NCBI RefSeq assembly: GCF_014267175.1
Contig: NZ_JACMTR010000002.1
Span: 1,500,001 to 1,564,000, forward strand
Reading direction: 5' to 3'
Origin: Pseudonocardia sp. C8
Lineage (GTDB): Bacteria; Actinomycetota; Actinomycetes; Mycobacteriales; Pseudonocardiaceae
DNA length: 64,000 nt
The notes under the pieces were generated by a model, which was not told where the DNA came from, made no database searches, and saw nothing but the letters and a program-made list of their open reading frames with translations. This document shows positions 42,921-51,531 of this stretch, piece after piece; the stretch's first letter is position 1; each line of letters begins with the position of its first letter. The translations under genes and the position numbers were made by a program.

Positions 42921-43630
42921 TACTCCGTGGGGGTGCTCTTGCCCCTGGTCAGGTCCCAGATGCTGTCCCCCAGGGCGATCGAACAGCCTGGGGGACCCGT
43001 TCAGCCAGCCGCGCTGGCGTCCACCACGGAGGACACAGTAAATGGACGACGCCACGCGGCTGCGGGCGGTGGCCCGGACTCCCGCACGACGCGGCCTCCT
43101 CCCGCACGTTCACCGACGCAACCGGTCCCGGTCGCCGCGGCCGACAGCACCGCCGGGGCGCTTCCCCCGCCCCCGGGTGTGCCGGCCGCGGCGCGGGACG
43201 ACGCTAACACAGAATCGAACAGACGTTCCCTTCGAACGGGTGACGGCGGCCGCCCGGGGCCGGCTCTGGCCGGGTGCGGTTTGGTGACGCCCGCAGGGCG
43301 AGCAGACCGGGCGCGTTCCGTTACGCGATACCGGGCGACATTCGGCGGTCCGCCCTCGCTGGGTGGCCAGCCCTTGCTGGGTTGGCCGGCGTCCCGGAAA
43401 TCGAGTGTCCGCTTGCCACCGCGACGTGGCGCGTCGCGGCCTGTGGGCCCCCTGGTCCACACCTAGATCGGCGACAGCCCTACCCCGACCGCTGTGCCCG
43501 CCGGCCTCGAAGAGGGTCGGCTGCGGCCGTTTGTAACAGCGCCTCCTCGCTGTTCGAGTCAGTCAGCACGCAAGGGACGAGCAGGACCGAGCGATGAGAT
43601 TCGTACTACCCGGCGGCTGAGGAGGTTGCA
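42921..43630. other. Gene-poor stretch before the JmjC operon
   Basis: No gene is supported. Composition falls towards the right end, where the promoter of the low-GC operon should lie. Confidence 0.4.
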
Positions 43631-44260
43631 ATGCCTGAGGATGGCAAGGTTCAGGGGCAGTACACTCTCGGAAACGACGATATTCACGTGCAATACCGCA
43701 ATAAGCAGGACCTCGTACGTCAAGCAATTAGTTTCGCCCAGTCACGGGCCGACGATTCGGTTTCGCCCGACGGGGCTATCACCATGCCGGCGCGGTCATT
43801 TCGGATGGTTGTGGAAGCATTGCGGATGACGTACAAGACTCTTGGTGAGACGATTCACCAGGATCTGAGCGCGACCACCGCGCCTCCATCGGCGACGGCC
43901 CATGCTACGAGCGACAAAGGGCTCGGGCCGGCGGTTAGTCACGCGGAGGCAGAAGTCTTGACCCGGTTCAATTCTGGCAAACCAAGAGCGCGGGAGGCTC
44001 TGAGGCAAGCCACGCTCCATTCAGAGTACAACGAGGATGCATTCCGCCACGGGGACCAAATCTCCATCCCCTTGAAGGCGTTCCAAGATATATCCGCAGC
44101 ACTAATTGAGAGCAACGACCTCATGTCCGACATCCTGCGGGACCAAAGACTTCTAGCTGAGTTGAGAACCTTGGAGTCATCAGGTCCGCGGCCCGATCAT
44201 GGTGACTATGGCTCGAATTGGGACCCGTGGAACACGGGGGACTGGTTCACAACCCACTGA
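43631..44260 (+). CDS. Unknown protein with internal duplication and a Trp-rich tail
   Basis: 209 residues from ATG 43631 with GGAGG upstream. Two halves look like an internal repeat: 'AITMPARSFRMVVEALRMTY' and 'QISIPLKAFQDISAALIESN', each after a helical 'LVRQAISFAQ'/'AREALRQATL' segment. The C-terminal ~20 residues, 'GDYGSNWDPWNTGDWFTTH', hold three Trp plus Tyr and Phe and look like a separate flexible tail. No known family. Codon use is less GC-rich than in neighbours. It is followed after 24 bases by a JmjC-type oxygenase gene, for which the tail could be a substrate (inference). Confidence 0.72.
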   Translation: MPEDGKVQGQYTLGNDDIHVQYRNKQDLVRQAISFAQSRADDSVSPDGAITMPARSFRMVVEALRMTYKTLGETIHQDLSATTAPPSATAHATSDKGLGPAVSHAEAEVLTRFNSGKPRAREALRQATLHSEYNEDAFRHGDQISIPLKAFQDISAALIESNDLMSDILRDQRLLAELRTLESSGPRPDHGDYGSNWDPWNTGDWFTTH

Positions 44261-44284
44261 CCCTATCCCGCGAATCTGGAGGAG

Positions 44285-45517
44285 ATGGTGGAGTCAGCGT
44301 CATCGGCGGCGCTGGAACGGATAATCTCGCCGCACACAGTCGCCGAATTCATTTCAAAATACTGGGAGCAGACTCACCTGCATGTTCCTCACGAGGGTAA
44401 TCCACTCCTCAGGAGGTACCTGACCGAGCTAGTATCGGTTGACGACATCGACTATTTCTTGGCCACGATCTGCGGTGCCGGTCCGCAACGGTGGGATTCG
44501 CTTCGCCTCAGCCAGAACGGGACGCCGATTCCGCCCGCGGAGTTTCAATTCAACGAGCGCGCGGGATTCGCGACGTTCGACATCAACCGGATCCTATCGC
44601 TGTACCGCAACGGCGCAACGCTGATCGTGAACAGTGTTCAGCAGACCCTGTTCCCCGTCGCGACACTGTGCAACGAACTGGCCGGTTTCTTCGGCGTGCG
44701 CGTCTTGGCGAATGTCTATATAACGCCGCCGTCCGGACAGGGATTCCCTGCCCATCACGACAACCACGACGTGTTCCTCCTGCAGGTCCTCGGCGAAAAA
44801 CATTGGACGCTCTACGGGTCGCCAGTTCCATTGAGTCGCTGGCCCGGCCGAGCTGACGTGCGGGACGCCCCAAGAGAAGTAGCCCGGGACCGGCTTTGCC
44901 TTAGGGCGGGCGAAGCGCTCTACATGCCGCGCGGTCTCGTTCACGAAGGAACCGCGTCGGAGGCGACCTCTTTTCATTTGACAATCGGGATTCATCCCTA
45001 CACGTGGGCGCAACTGCTGATCGACGTGGTGTCAGAGGTCCAACGCGAGGACGTCGAATTTCGGCGCTCAGTCGCACCACAGCTCGCAGCCATCGGGGAT
45101 GGAGAGGGGTTGGAAGAGATCGTGGCGAAACTGTCAGGGCGCCTCCGCGATGGAAGCCGACTCGCCCGGGTTGTGAATCAAAAGATGGCCGAGGTTGCCT
45201 GCGGCCCAGGTCCGGTACCGGCTCACGGACGTTTCCGCAGGCTGGTTGACCCTCCGGGAGTCACGCTCACGACCCTGCTTCATGTGCCTCGCGATGAGGA
45301 GGTCGAGATTCACACGAGCGAGGATGGGATCGAGGTGATCTCCCGCGACAAAGTTGTTACGCTTCCGGGGTTCGCACTACCACAGGTTCAGGCGCTTTTC
45401 TCCGGAGCGCCGACCTGCGCGGCGGCCCTGCCCACGGGGCTGGACGACGAAGGGAAGTTGGTTCTAGTCCGACGACTAGCCCGCGAAGGTCTGCTCGAGG
45501 CAGAAGTCAGCGGATGA
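44285..45517 (+). CDS. JmjC/cupin-type 2-oxoglutarate oxygenase (ribosomal-oxygenase-like)
   Basis: 410 residues. Fe(II)-binding residues are seen as H-x-D in 'PAHHDNHDVFLLQVLGEKHW' and the distal His in 'LYMPRGLVHEGTASEATSFH'. The sequence 'GFPAHHDNHDVFLLQVLG' plus 'TLYGSP' is the hallmark of the ROX/YcfD (MINA53/NO66) type, which hydroxylates proteins such as ribosomal L16. A winged-helix-like C-terminus follows ('VTLPGFALPQVQALFSGAPT'). GGAGGAG lies almost against ATG 44285, so GTG 44288 may be used. Low-GC operon with the preceding gene. The likely role is hydroxylation of a protein or peptide. Confidence 0.85.
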   Translation: MVESASSAALERIISPHTVAEFISKYWEQTHLHVPHEGNPLLRRYLTELVSVDDIDYFLATICGAGPQRWDSLRLSQNGTPIPPAEFQFNERAGFATFDINRILSLYRNGATLIVNSVQQTLFPVATLCNELAGFFGVRVLANVYITPPSGQGFPAHHDNHDVFLLQVLGEKHWTLYGSPVPLSRWPGRADVRDAPREVARDRLCLRAGEALYMPRGLVHEGTASEATSFHLTIGIHPYTWAQLLIDVVSEVQREDVEFRRSVAPQLAAIGDGEGLEEIVAKLSGRLRDGSRLARVVNQKMAEVACGPGPVPAHGRFRRLVDPPGVTLTTLLHVPRDEEVEIHTSEDGIEVISRDKVVTLPGFALPQVQALFSGAPTCAAALPTGLDDEGKLVLVRRLAREGLLEAEVSG

Positions 45518-45567
45518 CTTGGCGCGCCGGCCGTGTCCCCGTCAAAGGATCGACGAACGGCACGGTG

Positions 45568-45954
45568 CTAGCTCGGCCCACGGAGATCGGCTCCCGCGGG
45601 CTGCCACAGCTGGATCGGATTGCCTTCTGGATCGTGCAGCTGTGCGAATCGGCCGTTGGGGTACTCGCTGGCGTCGACGGCGACCTCGATCCCTGCGGCG
45701 CGAAGTTGGCTGACCATCGCGTCCAGGTCCGCGACCCGGAAGTTGATCGCCCACGCGTGCTCCGGCCCGCCGAAATGGCAGGAATCGGCCGGCATGGCGG
45801 CGAACACGGTCGGACCGGCTTGCTGCCACCACGAGGACACCTCGTAGGACTCTGGTGCCGGGTCAACGCCGAGATGCTCGGCGTACCACCGACTGAGGCG
45901 GTCCGGATCCGCGGCGCGGAAGAACACCCCACCCACCCCTGTCACCCGCTCCAC
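45568..45954 (-). CDS. VOC-family (glyoxalase-fold) protein
   Basis: 128 residues, one betaalphabetabetabeta pair: 'GVGGVFFRAADPDRLSRWYA', 'EHLGVDPAPESY', 'AWAINFRVADLDAMVSQLRA' and the closing 'GRFAQLHDPEGNPIQLWQP'. The 'DPEGNPIQLW' end carries the metal-ligand Gln/Glu position. Members include glyoxalases, resistance proteins and dioxygenases, and the substrate cannot be inferred. Convergent with the JmjC gene, whose stop is 50 bases away. Confidence 0.87.
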   Translation of the reverse strand: MERVTGVGGVFFRAADPDRLSRWYAEHLGVDPAPESYEVSSWWQQAGPTVFAAMPADSCHFGGPEHAWAINFRVADLDAMVSQLRAAGIEVAVDASEYPNGRFAQLHDPEGNPIQLWQPAGADLRGPS

Positions 45955-45992
45955 CGCGGCTCCCTCCTGCCACCGAGCCGTTCACCGGAAAC

Positions 45993-46040
45993 TTGCCACC
46001 AGCCCGGCCGGACGACACGGTCTGGCCGGGCTGGTGGCAA
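45993..46040. terminator. 17-bp perfect hairpin
   Basis: TTGCCACCAGCCCGGCC (45993-46009) pairs with GGCCGGGCTGGTGGCAA (46024-46040) across a 14-base loop. It lies upstream of the VOC gene and downstream of the IstA relic on the minus strand, so it may be a terminator for transcripts entering from the relic. Confidence 0.5.
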
Positions 46041-46079
46041 GGTTCTCTACTCCGCCGAGGAAGTCGACCGCGAGACCGT

Positions 46080-46234
46080 TGCTGGTACTTCGGAGGCAGG
46101 TCCGAGCTCAACGCCGACCGCACCGTGTTCCGGGAGATCTGCAGCCGACGAGCGATCTCACTGATCGACACGCCCTCGGCCCGATGCAGCCGGCGGATCT
46201 CCGCCCAGTCCTCCACCTTGATCACCCTCCTCAC
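46080..46234 (-). pseudogene. IstA (IS21 family) N-terminal fragment
   Basis: From GTG 46234 the frame reads 'VEDWAEIRRLHRAEGVSISE', 'IARRLQISRNTVRSALSSDL' and 'PPKYQQ', the start of an IS21-type transposase different from the intact copy at 42 kb. The rest of the element is gone. Confidence 0.75.
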
Positions 46235-46421
46235 GATCTCGGAGGGTGGTCACTTTTCAGCCGTCGACACCTGCTCAGTCTTCACCCGTCGTCGACAGGA
46301 GGAACCAGTTGGAATGGGACGGAGTCCGCAGCCTTGTCTCACCGAAGTTGGTTCCGGTGGAAGCGCGCCGATGGACGGACTTGCAGTGCACTCGCCCGAG
46401 ACTCGCGGCGAAGGAGGAGGA

Positions 46422-46478
46422 TGTCCTGTCTCATTGAAGCTGGCACCTCCGCGATGCTCTGAACTGCGTGGAGCCAGG
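46422..46478 (+). repeat. 57-bp dispersed repeat DR-C, copy 2
   Basis: About 82% identical to 34077-34133 and in the same orientation. Confidence 0.6.
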
Positions 46479-46499
46479 GGGCGGACACACCGGTCGATT

Positions 46500-47205
46500 A
46501 CGTGCCGGGACGGCGACCACAGTCGGTGCACCGTCTGGTTCGGGCGTGGAAAGACGTCGAGGTGCGGTGCGGACGCGGCTTGTCGTGGCGGAGCTGCAGG
46601 CAGTTGCCGTGCGGTGGAATCCACACCTCCGCGTCGTCGTGTCCGTCCCCGCGCGGCCACCAGTTCTGCACGGGTGCGGAGTCCGGCGCCGCCGTCGCGG
46701 TTCGGACATCCTCGCTGGCCTGGCTCAGGTTCTGTGGGCCGTGCGCGAGCAGTCCCGACGCGCGCACTCGGTGAGGAGCTCGGCGGCGACTCGCGACAGC
46801 GTGATCACACGGGGTTCCGGGTCGGCGGCGCCGCCGAGCACCTGGTGCAGGCCCCACTCGAGATGTCCGGCGACCAGCCCGGTGGCCAGGTCCTGGCCGT
46901 GCCGGTCGGGTTCCGGGTCGGTGCGGGCGGCGAGCTCCTCGAAGGTGAGCTGGTCACCCCAGGTGGGTCATCAGGTCACCACCGTTGACGTTGCGTTCTC
47001 CGTCGTCTTTTTGGAGCTGGGTCCAGGCCACGAAGAGCGCGAGGATCCACCGATCGGCGTCGCGGCGGTGTTCAAATGGCATCTGGGGTGTGGGCTCCGG
47101 GGTGGCGCAGCTGCAGGAGGGCGTCACGTTGCCGAGCGCGGGCCGGCGCATGGCGGGCTTGCTGATGGCGGTGGAGCATCGAGAGCAGGCCCTCCGGGAT
47201 GGTGG
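46500..47205 (-). pseudogene. Unidentified gene with several frameshifts
   Basis: Coding-like segments on the minus strand lie in successive frames: 'EHRRDADRWILALFVAWTQL' (about 47080), 'QLTFEELAARTDPEPDRHGQ' and 'GLVAGHLEWGLHQVLGGAAD' (about 46960-46830), then 'DDAEVWIPPHGNCLQLRHDK' and 'TRRCTDCGRRPGT' (about 46640-46500). They could belong to one or two decayed genes. I do not recognise them. Confidence 0.4.
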
Positions 47206-47329
47206 TGTCGGTGTCCGGCCTCGGTGAGCTCACCGTGTCGGTTCCATGCGCTGTAGGCCCACCCGAGGCGCGCCCGGGCCAACCAAACACGGGCAGACCT
47301 CGAACATCGGACTCGACACCGCAGGCGAG

Positions 47330-47986
47330 ATGACAGAGGCTTCGGACGTGGATCACCGACTCGTCGCCTTCGCCTCCGCCGCAGCGATCATCATCGTCGT
47401 GCCGGGCCCCAGCGTTGTCTTCACCGTCGGACGCGCGCTCGCGGTGGGTCGGTCCGCTGCGCTCTCCACCGTCGCGGGAAACGCGGTCGGTGTCTTCCTG
47501 CAGGTACTCGGGGTTGCGGTCGGTGTAGGCCAGGTCATCGCGCAGTCGGCCGCGGCCTTCACCGTGCTGAAGCTGGTGGGCGCTGCCTACCTCGTCCATC
47601 TCGGATTGACAGCCGTCCGCCGCAGGCACGATCTGGTCCGAGCGATCACCGCATCCGACGACTGCGGGCGCCGTATCGGTCGGCTTCGTAGCGGTCTCGA
47701 CGGACTGGTCGTCGGCGTGACGAACCCCAAGTCGGTCGTGTTCTTCGTTGCCTTCCTGCCGCAGTTCGTCGACGTCGGTGGGTCGGTCTTCGCTCAGGTA
47801 GTGGTACTCGGTGCCATCTTCGTGATGCTCGCGCTGGTGCTGGACAGCGCGTGGGCGCTCGCGGCCGGCTCAGCCCGCACCTGGCTCGTCTCGTCGCCCC
47901 GACGCAGCGCGGCCGTCGGCGGCGTCGGTGGGCTCGCCATGATCGGTGTCGGTGTCGGCGTCGCGACAGCCGGGCCGGCCCAGTAG
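47330..47986 (+). CDS. LysE/RhtB-family exporter
   Basis: 218 residues from ATG 47330. Six hydrophobic segments are visible, starting 'LVAFASAAAIIIVVPGPSVV', where the family motif PGP is present, then 'VGVFLQVLGVAVGVGQVIAQ', 'FTVLKLVGAAYLVHLGLTAV', 'GLVVGVTNPKSVVFFVAFLP', 'VVLGAIFVMLALVLDSAWAL' and 'GVGGLAMIGVGVGVATAGP'. 'NPKSVVFFVAFLPQFVD' is the second family signature. Such proteins export amino acids or related small molecules. Confidence 0.93.
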   Translation: MTEASDVDHRLVAFASAAAIIIVVPGPSVVFTVGRALAVGRSAALSTVAGNAVGVFLQVLGVAVGVGQVIAQSAAAFTVLKLVGAAYLVHLGLTAVRRRHDLVRAITASDDCGRRIGRLRSGLDGLVVGVTNPKSVVFFVAFLPQFVDVGGSVFAQVVVLGAIFVMLALVLDSAWALAAGSARTWLVSSPRRSAAVGGVGGLAMIGVGVGVATAGPAQ

Positions 47987-48019
47987 CGAGTCGTCCGCGG
48001 CCCCGGTCAAGAACACCGA

Positions 48020-48345
48020 GGCCGTCCGGGCAGTTGGGCTCCTCCACTGCCGCCGGCGGGTGGACGTCGTGCCAGCCGACTCGCGATCGGCCCAAGTGGG
48101 CGGGTCGTGCCGCCGAGTGCCTCGGCGAGCAGCTGGGCGCCGAAACAGATCGCCAGGATCGGGGTTCCAGCCTCGTGCGCCTGGCGGAGGAAGGCGGTCT
48201 CGGCGGCGGCCCAGGCGCGGATGCGCTCGCGGGGCCAGGGCGCTCCAAGCGTCATGATCAGGTCCCCATGTCTGGGGGGTCGGGGAAGCTGACCTCGACG
48301 TCCGGGGGTGTCGAAACGGTCGGCCGAGACGACGGTGAGCCTGGC
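48020..48345 (-). pseudogene. Glutamine amidotransferase fragment, copy 1
   Basis: The minus strand reads 'HGDLIMTLGAPWPRERIRAW', 'EAGTPILAICFGAQLLAEAL' and 'GGTTRP', the class I glutamine amidotransferase core with the nucleophile Cys in 'CFGAQ'. N- and C-terminal parts are missing. It lies in one of two tandem ~200-bp copies (48141-48341, 48650-48845). Confidence 0.7.
48141..48341 (+). repeat. Tandem repeat DR-D, copy 1
   Basis: About 85% identical to 48650-48845, same orientation, 309 bases apart. Covers the amidotransferase core. Confidence 0.75.
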
Positions 48346-48462
48346 ATGCGCGCCACTTTCGTGAGACATGGCTTCGCGGACGCGGTGCCGCGGACCGGCG
48401 TCGGCAAGCAGGACAAGAAGGTGCTGCGGGCGAAGTACAGCGACCTCTACGGCGATGCCTGA
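48346..48462 (+). pseudogene. Acyl-CoA synthetase C-terminal fragment
   Basis: The last 39 residues of an AMP-forming acyl-CoA ligase: 'FADAVPRTGVGKQDKKVLRA' then 'KYSDLYGD' and a stop. It contains the catalytic Lys motif PRTxVGKxxKK. It directly abuts the amidotransferase repeat and so marks a recombination junction. Confidence 0.65.
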
Positions 48463-48599
48463 GTTCTGCTGAGTAGGTGCCGTCCGTTGCCGGCCGAGCG
48501 CCATTCCTGACCACCGCTTGAGTCCGCCACAACGGCTGAGGACCTGACAGCGCGTTTCCCGAACCTCGACTGGCGGATCACACCGGGCAGCTCCTCGCC

Positions 48600-48930
48600 G
48601 CTGACCGACGGCGCGTCCGCCGTGCTGATCACGAGCGAGCGGCGCACGCCGAACAGATCGCCAGTATCGGGACTCCAACCTCGTACGCGTGGCGGAGGGA
48701 GGCAGTCTCGGTGGCGGCCCAGGCGCGGATGCGCTCGCGGGGCCAGGGGGCTCCGAGCGTGATGATCAGATCCCATGGCTGGGGGCGGGGAAGGTGACGT
48801 CGACGCCCGGGGTGTCGAAACGGTCGGCCGAGACGACGGTGAGCCAGTCGAGGTCGATGTCGCGGCTGTGCAGCGCGAGTTCGAGCAGACCCAGCCCGGC
48901 GAGGTGATCGTGGCCGATTACCAGGGCTCG
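48600..48930 (-). pseudogene. Glutamine amidotransferase fragment, copy 2
   Basis: The minus strand begins 'VIGHDHLAGLGLLELALHSR', 'DIDLDWLTVVSADRFDTPGV', then, after one missing base near 48775, 'LIITLGAPWPRERIRAWAAT' and 'GVPILAICSACAA'. It has the N-terminus that copy 1 lacks but has lost the 'CFGAQ' nucleophile region. Confidence 0.7.
48650..48845 (+). repeat. Tandem repeat DR-D, copy 2
   Basis: Pairs with 48141-48341. Confidence 0.75.
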
Positions 48931-49135
48931 TCAGGTGGTCACTCTCGGAATCTACTGCGCTATAGGCAGAGCTCCCTCCGGAGCGGCCGTGGGCGGAGGC
49001 TGGAGATGAGCGATGCCGAGGAGAACAACGGGGGTCGTCTGGCCGGGGTTGAGACGTGCCGATGGTCGACGTTGTCGAGACCGACGCAACGTCCTTCCTC
49101 GCATTCTCCAGTCATTTGATCCTGGCGGGCCCCCG

Positions 49136-49219
49136 GCATCACCATCGGTGAGACACGCATCAGATCGGTGAGACGCCGCATCAGGTCCAGCGAAGTCGCA
49201 TCAGATCCGCTGAGGCAGG
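49136..49219 (+). repeat. Four tandem ~21-bp repeats (iteron-like)
   Basis: GCATCA-containing units begin at 49136, 49157, 49178 and 49198, a spacing of 21, 21 and 20 bases, with shared CAGATC and GGTGAGAC parts. Such arrays occur as iterons of plasmid origins and as multiple binding sites at IS21-type ends. The nearby IS debris favours the latter. Confidence 0.5.
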
Positions 49220-49520
49220 ACAACAGCAGCGAGCCAGCAGAGGCTCGATCGTGTCGTACCTGCTACGCGCCAGAACCAACATTATGTCGCGTAGCGCCCA
49301 TCCACCGGACAGTGCCGCTATCGGTCATCATCTGGGGAGGTGTTCGGACAGACTCGGGGCGTCTGCATGAGGCGCGACTTGTCATGGCGGGTGGAGCCGG
49401 AGTATGCCGGCGGTAATCGTCAGTCGCGGCGGCCGTGTGCTGGTCGCTGAGCAGGTTCGTCGGGGCCTCGGCTGCGCCCGGGTCGAGGCTGATGTTGTCG
49501 GTCGAGGATGGCGTGTAGTG

Positions 49521-49661
49521 ATGGAGAGTCTGGAGCAGTTGATGGCTCGGATCCGGCGCGAGGTCGCCGAGTCCTGGACCGGGCCCGCCGACACCTCCGC
49601 CGCGGAGGAGCTGATCAGCGACCGGCGCGCCGAGGCCGCCGCCGAGGACGAGCAGCAGTGA
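49521..49661 (+). CDS. VapB-like antitoxin
   Basis: 46 residues from ATG 49521: 'MESLEQLMARIRREVAESWT', 'SAAEELISDRRAEAAAEDE'. It looks like the toxin-binding end of a small antitoxin, without a clear DNA-binding domain. It is followed by a broken PIN-domain toxin frame, which supports the assignment. Confidence 0.5.
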   Translation: MESLEQLMARIRREVAESWTGPADTSAAEELISDRRAEAAAEDEQQ

Positions 49662-49689
49662 GTCCTCCGATCCCCGCTCACCGCCTCCG

Positions 49690-49890
49690 GCGGTGAGCGT
49701 CCAGTGGTGCTCGACGTGTCCGCGGTGCTGGCCTGCCTGGCTGCGTGACGAACCGGTGCCGTCGTGGTCGCCGGCCACCTCCACGCTGCGATGATCTCGG
49801 CGGTGAACCTCTCCGAAGTCCACCAGAGTCTCGCCGAGCGTGGTGTCGCCGCCGGCTGCACCCGGCGGGTCCTCGTCGTGTGCCGGTAGC
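49690..49890 (+). pseudogene. VapC (PIN-domain) toxin relic
   Basis: Successive frames read 'VVLDVSAVLA', 'WLRDEP', then 'VVAGHLHAAMISAVNLSEVH' and 'QSLAERGVAAGCTRR'. This is the start of a PIN ribonuclease, with the first Asp in 'LDVSAVLA' and the Glu in 'SAVNLSEVHQ'. At least two frameshifts and loss of the C-terminal Asp residues make it inactive. Confidence 0.6.
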
Positions 49891-49939
49891 CGGTTGAGGT
49901 ATCACCGGCGTGTCGACGAGCATCGGGTGTGATCGTGTG

Positions 49940-50493
49940 TCAGGCCCGGTCGAACGCGCCGGTCTGGAGTGCGTGGCGGTAGAGGTGTTCTTCGATCCAT
50001 CGGTCGGCGCTACACCGCCCGCGTGCGGTCGGTGGCCGCTGCGGGTCTGCGGGGACGACGACGGTCGCGGTGGTGCCCGCTTTGGCCGTGGTGACCAGCC
50101 CGACGCCGTGGAGGGCGCAGTCGAGCCGTTCCGGATCGTTGTCGGTGACGGTGCTGCTGGTGAGGACGGCGCTGGGTCCGAACCCGCTCCAGCGGGTGGC
50201 CGCGGTGATGCTGGTGCGCAGGCGGCGTCGGGTGTCGGGGAACAGCGTGCCGGTCAGGGTGAGCGCCGGTGCCGGGGCGGGGTAGTCGGCCCATTCCCAG
50301 GTCGCCAGGGTGTCTTCGTCGAGCTCGGGCGGGTTCCCGTCGATCTGACGGCGGGTGCGAAACCTGCCGGGCGAGCGTGACGATCGGCCAGAGCCTCAGG
50401 CCGAACAGGCTTACCGCGGGCAGGGTCGTACCCGTCCAGCCCAGACCCGACACCGCGGCGCGGGCGGCGACGTCGTCGACCGGAATCCGCCAT
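49940..50493 (-). pseudogene. Frameshifted unidentified plasmid-type gene
   Basis: The minus strand reads 'DVAARAAVSGLGWTGTTLPA', 'LRLWPIVTLARQV', then, after a shift near 50355, a long frame without any start codon: 'RQIDGNPPELDEDTLATWEW', 'LTGTLFPDTRRRLRTSITAA', 'HGVGLVTTAKAGTTATVVVP' and 'WIEEHLYRHALQTGAFDRA' to the stop at 49940. Codon bias is strongly coding. I do not recognise the family. Confidence 0.5.
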
Positions 50494-50920
50494 GGGGAGA
50501 GTCTCTCGTCCTTCGCCGGCAGTGCTGGGCTGTGTGCCGGTGATCAGCGATTCGCGTCCGACGGAACAGTGCTCCGGTAGCTCACAGTCGATACCCGGTG
50601 CCGCGGTGCGCACGTTGCCGATCTCCACGTCGCGGTCGCCTGCCGGTGCCTGTGGTGCGCTCAGGGCCGCGCGGCCTGGTGTTGGGTCGGACCGCCGGTG
50701 GCGGGGCCTGTCGGCCCGGTGGCTTCGCACGGCCGGTCTCACGGTCAAGGGCGCTGCGCTGGCGCTCCGCGTCGCCTTCGGCGACCGGCCTGCGGCCGGC
50801 CCTTGACCGTGAGCCTCGCCGGCCGTGCCGGGACGCCCGAAGGGGCGGCGGGGAACAGCGCCCCGCCACCCCTTACGGGGTTCCCGGGCCGACAGGCCCA
50901 CCGAGATGTGGGAGGCCAGC
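50494..50920. other. Intergenic region with a large imperfect palindrome
   Basis: No gene. The palindrome at 50728-50827 is listed separately. Confidence 0.4.
50728..50827. repeat. 100-bp imperfect palindrome
   Basis: CTCACGGTCAAGGG (50738-50751) pairs with CCCTTGACCGTGAG (50800-50813). Outside it CACGGCCGG (50728-50736) pairs with CCGGCCGTG (50819-50827). The loop is 48 bases and very GC-rich. It could be a terminator, an origin of replication or a transfer origin; nothing in the sequence decides. Confidence 0.6.
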
Positions 50921-51463
50921 ATGGCGCACAGCGGCGAGCACACCACCGACCCGCAGGGCATCGACGGCGCCGATGCGGGCGAGGCCCGGCAGGGCGTGGC
51001 CGGGGCGGTGGAGGTGCTCGGGATGGTGGTGCGGGTGGCCGGGCCGGTGGCCTGCCGGGTGGATATGCGGTTCGCCGGGACCCCGCAGCGGCAGTTGGGG
51101 CTCTCGATGGGCCCGGTGTTGATCTATCTGCAGAGCCAGTACACCGCGGCGCGGGTCGCGCGCCAGTGGCGCTCGGCGGCGCCGTTGGTGGCCTCGCTGC
51201 CGACGGTGTTGGCCGGGCGGCGTCGGGGGGTAATGACTGCGGGTGGGCCGTGGTCGACCGCGACGATGATCCGGCTGGGTGGGGCGCCGACGGTGTCCGG
51301 GGGCCTGGTCGAGCCTCGGCCGGGGTCGGAGGCGGCGGTGGTGTTGCGGATGCGGGTCGGTCCGTTGGTGTGGGAGTTGTGCGACGCCGCGGCCTACACG
51401 GCCACGGTGAGGGGGTGGACGCTGGCTGCGCAAATGCTGGCGGTGGACGGCGACGACCTGTAA
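50921..51463 (+). CDS. Plasmid-type conserved hypothetical protein
   Basis: 180 residues from ATG 50921, GGGAGG upstream. Blocks include 'VEVLGMVVRVAGPVACRVDM', 'GLSMGPVLIYLQSQYTAARV', 'WRSAAPLVASLPTVLAGR' and 'VVLRMRVGPLVWELCDAAAY'. There is no signal peptide or catalytic motif. Similar proteins are found near transfer genes of actinobacterial plasmids (recollection); function unknown. Confidence 0.65.
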   Translation: MAHSGEHTTDPQGIDGADAGEARQGVAGAVEVLGMVVRVAGPVACRVDMRFAGTPQRQLGLSMGPVLIYLQSQYTAARVARQWRSAAPLVASLPTVLAGRRRGVMTAGGPWSTATMIRLGGAPTVSGGLVEPRPGSEAAVVLRMRVGPLVWELCDAAAYTATVRGWTLAAQMLAVDGDDL

Positions 51464-51472
51464 CCCCGGGGT

Positions 51473-51481
51473 TGTGGATAA
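51473..51481 (-). promoter_or_regulatory. Perfect DnaA-box sequence
   Basis: TTATCCACA on the minus strand, directly after the stop of the preceding gene. A single box without an AT-rich region is not sufficient to propose an origin. Confidence 0.35.
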
Positions 51482-51531
51482 CTTGGGCCCGGCTGCTGGC
51501 GTGGCCGGGCCCGCCCTGTCACCGTGCAGGC

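Noticed and set aside
51473..51481. DnaA box as a replication origin
   Set aside because: A single 9-mer without neighbours, AT-rich DNA or a rep gene; it may be a chance match next to a stop codon.
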